Position numbers and translations under genes: made by a program. The notes beneath the pieces were generated by a model, which was not told the origin of the DNA, made no database searches, and saw only the letters and a program-made list of their open reading frames with translations. DNA of 64,000 bases, from the NCBI GenBank assembly GCA_945878555.1, contig CAMDWI010000003.1:62001-126000 (forward strand), read 5' to 3'. This stretch comes from Klebsiella pneumoniae (GTDB taxonomy: Bacteria > Pseudomonadota > Gammaproteobacteria > Eutrophobiales > Eutrophobiaceae). Below, piece by piece: positions 62,246-64,000 of this stretch (its first letter is position 1; every line of letters begins with the position of its first letter).

Positions 62246-63357
62246 ACAGATTGACGGTCATCCAGACCTTGCCTGCCCTGAATACGGGAGGTGTTGAGCG
62301 CGGCACAGTGGAGGTCGCCGCCGAGCTCGTCAGACGCGGGCATCGTTCAATCGTTGTGTCCGCCGGTGGGGAACTGCTGGATGAACTGAAGGCCTGCGGC
62401 AGTGAGCACATCGCGTTACCGATCGGAAAAAAATCACTGACCACTCTCAAATATATATCGCAATTGAGGAAGATCTGCCGCACAAATACAGCAGATATTC
62501 TCCATGCACGATCCCGCTTGCCCGCATGGATCAGTTATCTGGCATGGAAAGGCATGAGCCCGGCTGCACGGCCCCGTTTTGTCACCAGCGTGCATGGCCC
62601 TTACAGTGTCAATTATTACAGTAAAATCATGACGTCGGGTGAACGCGTCATTGCGGTCTCCGGGTTTATACGGTCTTATATTGAAGAAAACTACCCGGAT
62701 ATTGACAGGCAACGGATCACCGTTATCCCGCGCGGCGTCAGTCAATCAGGCTATCCGTATGGTTACCGGCCGGATGCTTCCTGGACGCAGCAGTGGAACG
62801 CCCAGTATCCCGGGTTGCAAGACAAGATTTTGATTACACTGCCTGGCAGGCTAACGCGCTGGAAAGGACAGGAAGATTTTTTGCGTATATTCTCTGACCT
62901 GCCGGATAATATTCCACTGCACGGACTGATTGTGGGCGGGCCGCACCCGCGAAAACAGCCTTACCTGGACGAACTGAAAACAATGGCCCGCGAGCTGGGC
63001 CTGGAGCAGCGCATCACCTTTGCCGGTCACAGGACAGATCTGAAACAAATCATGAGTATATCCACTATCGTCATGTCACTGTCTGGCGAACCCGAGGCCT
63101 TTGGCAGAACGGTACTTGAGGCCCTTTGCCTTGGCACACCCGTAATCGCCTATGCGCACGGTGGTGCCCGTGAAATACTTGAGCAGATCTTTCCGGAGGG
63201 CATGGTGTCCTGTCATGATATCCGTGCGGTAACGGAACGGATATTACAGTTTCTGCAACAACGACCTGTGGTACCTGATCAAAATCCATTTACCCTGCAA
63301 GCCATGCTGGACAGCACGATGAATCTATATGAGGCCCTGGCCAGGACATCCCCATGA
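62242..63357 (+). CDS. GT4-family glycosyltransferase
   Basis: A 371-residue GT-B glycosyltransferase. The acceptor-side loop is LPALNTGGVERGTVEVA, and the donor-side motif is SLSGEPEAFGRTVLEALCLGTPVIAY, which holds the E-x7-E signature. It would add a sugar to the LPS core or another envelope glycan. It overlaps both neighbours by 4 nt (ATGA), showing a tight LPS operon. Confidence 0.88.
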   Translation: MNRLTVIQTLPALNTGGVERGTVEVAAELVRRGHRSIVVSAGGELLDELKACGSEHIALPIGKKSLTTLKYISQLRKICRTNTADILHARSRLPAWISYLAWKGMSPAARPRFVTSVHGPYSVNYYSKIMTSGERVIAVSGFIRSYIEENYPDIDRQRITVIPRGVSQSGYPYGYRPDASWTQQWNAQYPGLQDKILITLPGRLTRWKGQEDFLRIFSDLPDNIPLHGLIVGGPHPRKQPYLDELKTMARELGLEQRITFAGHRTDLKQIMSISTIVMSLSGEPEAFGRTVLEALCLGTPVIAYAHGGAREILEQIFPEGMVSCHDIRAVTERILQFLQQRPVVPDQNPFTLQAMLDSTMNLYEALARTSP

Positions 63358-64000
63358 GTACAGGCACCCTGCCGCTGCAACAAAGACCTGTACAGGTCAG
63401 GGCATGGTTAAAATCTAATCTTGCACTGGTTTTGTTGCTGCTGACACTGCTGCTTTTTGCCAGCAAGTCTCTTTATAACCTTCCGGTTGCCATCATGGCG
63501 CTGCTGGGCTTGTGGCGCAGTATAAGCAGGTCTCACGCTGTTTTTTCAGATCCGGCGATTCGAACTTACGTTATATTGTTCATGTCCTTATGGCTGCCCC
63601 TGCTATTTTCCTTGCCGGATGCTGTTAATGTCAGTCATTCAGCAAGGACTGTATTTCCCTATTTAAGATTCCTGTTTATGGGTATCTATGTGCTGAATGA
63701 ACGTCATCGCATAAAAATCTTCCCGCTGTTGCAACAGATTTCATTCCTGATAGCCATTTTCTGGGCGCTGGATGCAGTTGTCCAGTATCTCGTCGGGTAC
63801 AACCTGTTTGGTTACCCCTATGAACAGGGCCACATTACCGGCATGTTTTATCCAGACAATACGATTACCCATATACTCGCCGCACTGTCTCCCCTTTACT
63901 TTGACTCTGTTCGCCGCTACGCCAGCAAATATCCTGTTGCCTGGCTCCTGATCCTGCCCGTTTTTGCTGTGGTCCTGCTTGGAGGCAGGCGGGCAGCCTG
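63354..64000 (+). CDS. O-antigen ligase-like membrane protein, N-terminal part
   Basis: An open frame starts at the ATG overlapping the glycosyltransferase stop and runs past the window end (215 codons seen). It is strongly hydrophobic, with helices near 20-38, 42-55, 68-85 and 125-145. The segment before the break, LVGYNLFGYPYEQGHITGMFYPDN, followed by a helix ending VVLLGGRRAA, matches WaaL/O-antigen ligase family proteins. It would join O-antigen or a related polymer to lipid A-core. Confidence 0.75.
   Translation, partial: MSTGTLPLQQRPVQVRAWLKSNLALVLLLLTLLLFASKSLYNLPVAIMALLGLWRSISRSHAVFSDPAIRTYVILFMSLWLPLLFSLPDAVNVSHSARTVFPYLRFLFMGIYVLNERHRIKIFPLLQQISFLIAIFWALDAVVQYLVGYNLFGYPYEQGHITGMFYPDNTITHILAALSPLYFDSVRRYASKYPVAWLLILPVFAVVLLGGRRAA

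Noticed and set aside
1-64000. CRISPR arrays and rRNA genes
   Set aside because: No regularly spaced short repeats with unique spacers and no rRNA-like sequence were seen; the repeats present are REP- or MITE-like.

Overview
The window looks like chromosomal DNA of a gammaproteobacterium outside the enteric group. The blocks yebC-ruvC-ruvA / ruvB-ybgC-tolQRAB-pal-cpoB-queE-queC, kdsD-kdsC-lptC-lptA-lptB-rpoN-hpf-ptsN-hprK-rapZ-npr and hisA-hisF-hisI-hisE-tatABC are typical of sulfur-oxidising and Chromatiales-like lineages. That placement is inferred from gene order; no rRNA is present. Most of the window is dense housekeeping sequence with short gaps and many 1-11 nt overlaps.

Layout. 1-280: start of an APC-type permease. 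300-7250: accessory block with a winged-helix nucleotidyltransferase and a gutted HEPN partner, an AbrB/Doc toxin-antitoxin pair, a HigA antitoxin with a 5'-deleted HigB, a RhuM pseudogene, REP-like palindromes, and a 4-kb gene joining an N-terminal NACHT/STAND-like NTPase to a C-terminal PD-(D/E)XK-like nuclease. A 23-bp direct repeat (22/23) flanks the block, which lies next to tRNA-Lys. 7.7-12.1 kb: fmdB, DUF502 and aspS, interrupted by a mobile mystery A/B (HTH + Fic) module. 12.1-25 kb: nrtR-nadA with a conspicuous palindromic operator, then the ruv, tol-pal and que genes. 25-29.4 kb: an RND efflux pair, preceded by a 255-bp MITE-like element.

29.8-40.6 kb: two divergent operons that together look like a complete bacterial sphingolipid (ceramide) pathway. 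One encodes an acyl-ACP synthetase, an oxidoreductase, a dedicated acyl carrier protein and a serine-palmitoyltransferase-like enzyme. The other encodes a GNAT-fold ceramide-synthase-like protein, two LptF/LptG-like permeases, a diacylglycerol-kinase-fold lipid kinase, a nucleotidyltransferase-like protein and an LpxO-like hydroxylase. The proposal is synthesis, head-group modification and export of an outer-membrane sphingolipid. 40.6-47.2 kb: a lytic transglycosylase, murU, Kdo synthesis and LPS transport. 47.3-51.7 kb: rpoN and the nitrogen PTS. 51.8-55.7 kb: DUF2782, LOG-family protein and polA. 55.8-64 kb: his and tat genes, rhodanese, ilvE and the start of an LPS glycosylation cluster cut by the window end.

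The two items most likely to repay work are the NTPase-nuclease protein (candidate anti-phage sensor/effector) and the sphingolipid cluster with its own LptF/G-like permeases and head-group genes. All function calls rest on recognised motifs and gene order read by eye; no database search was run.
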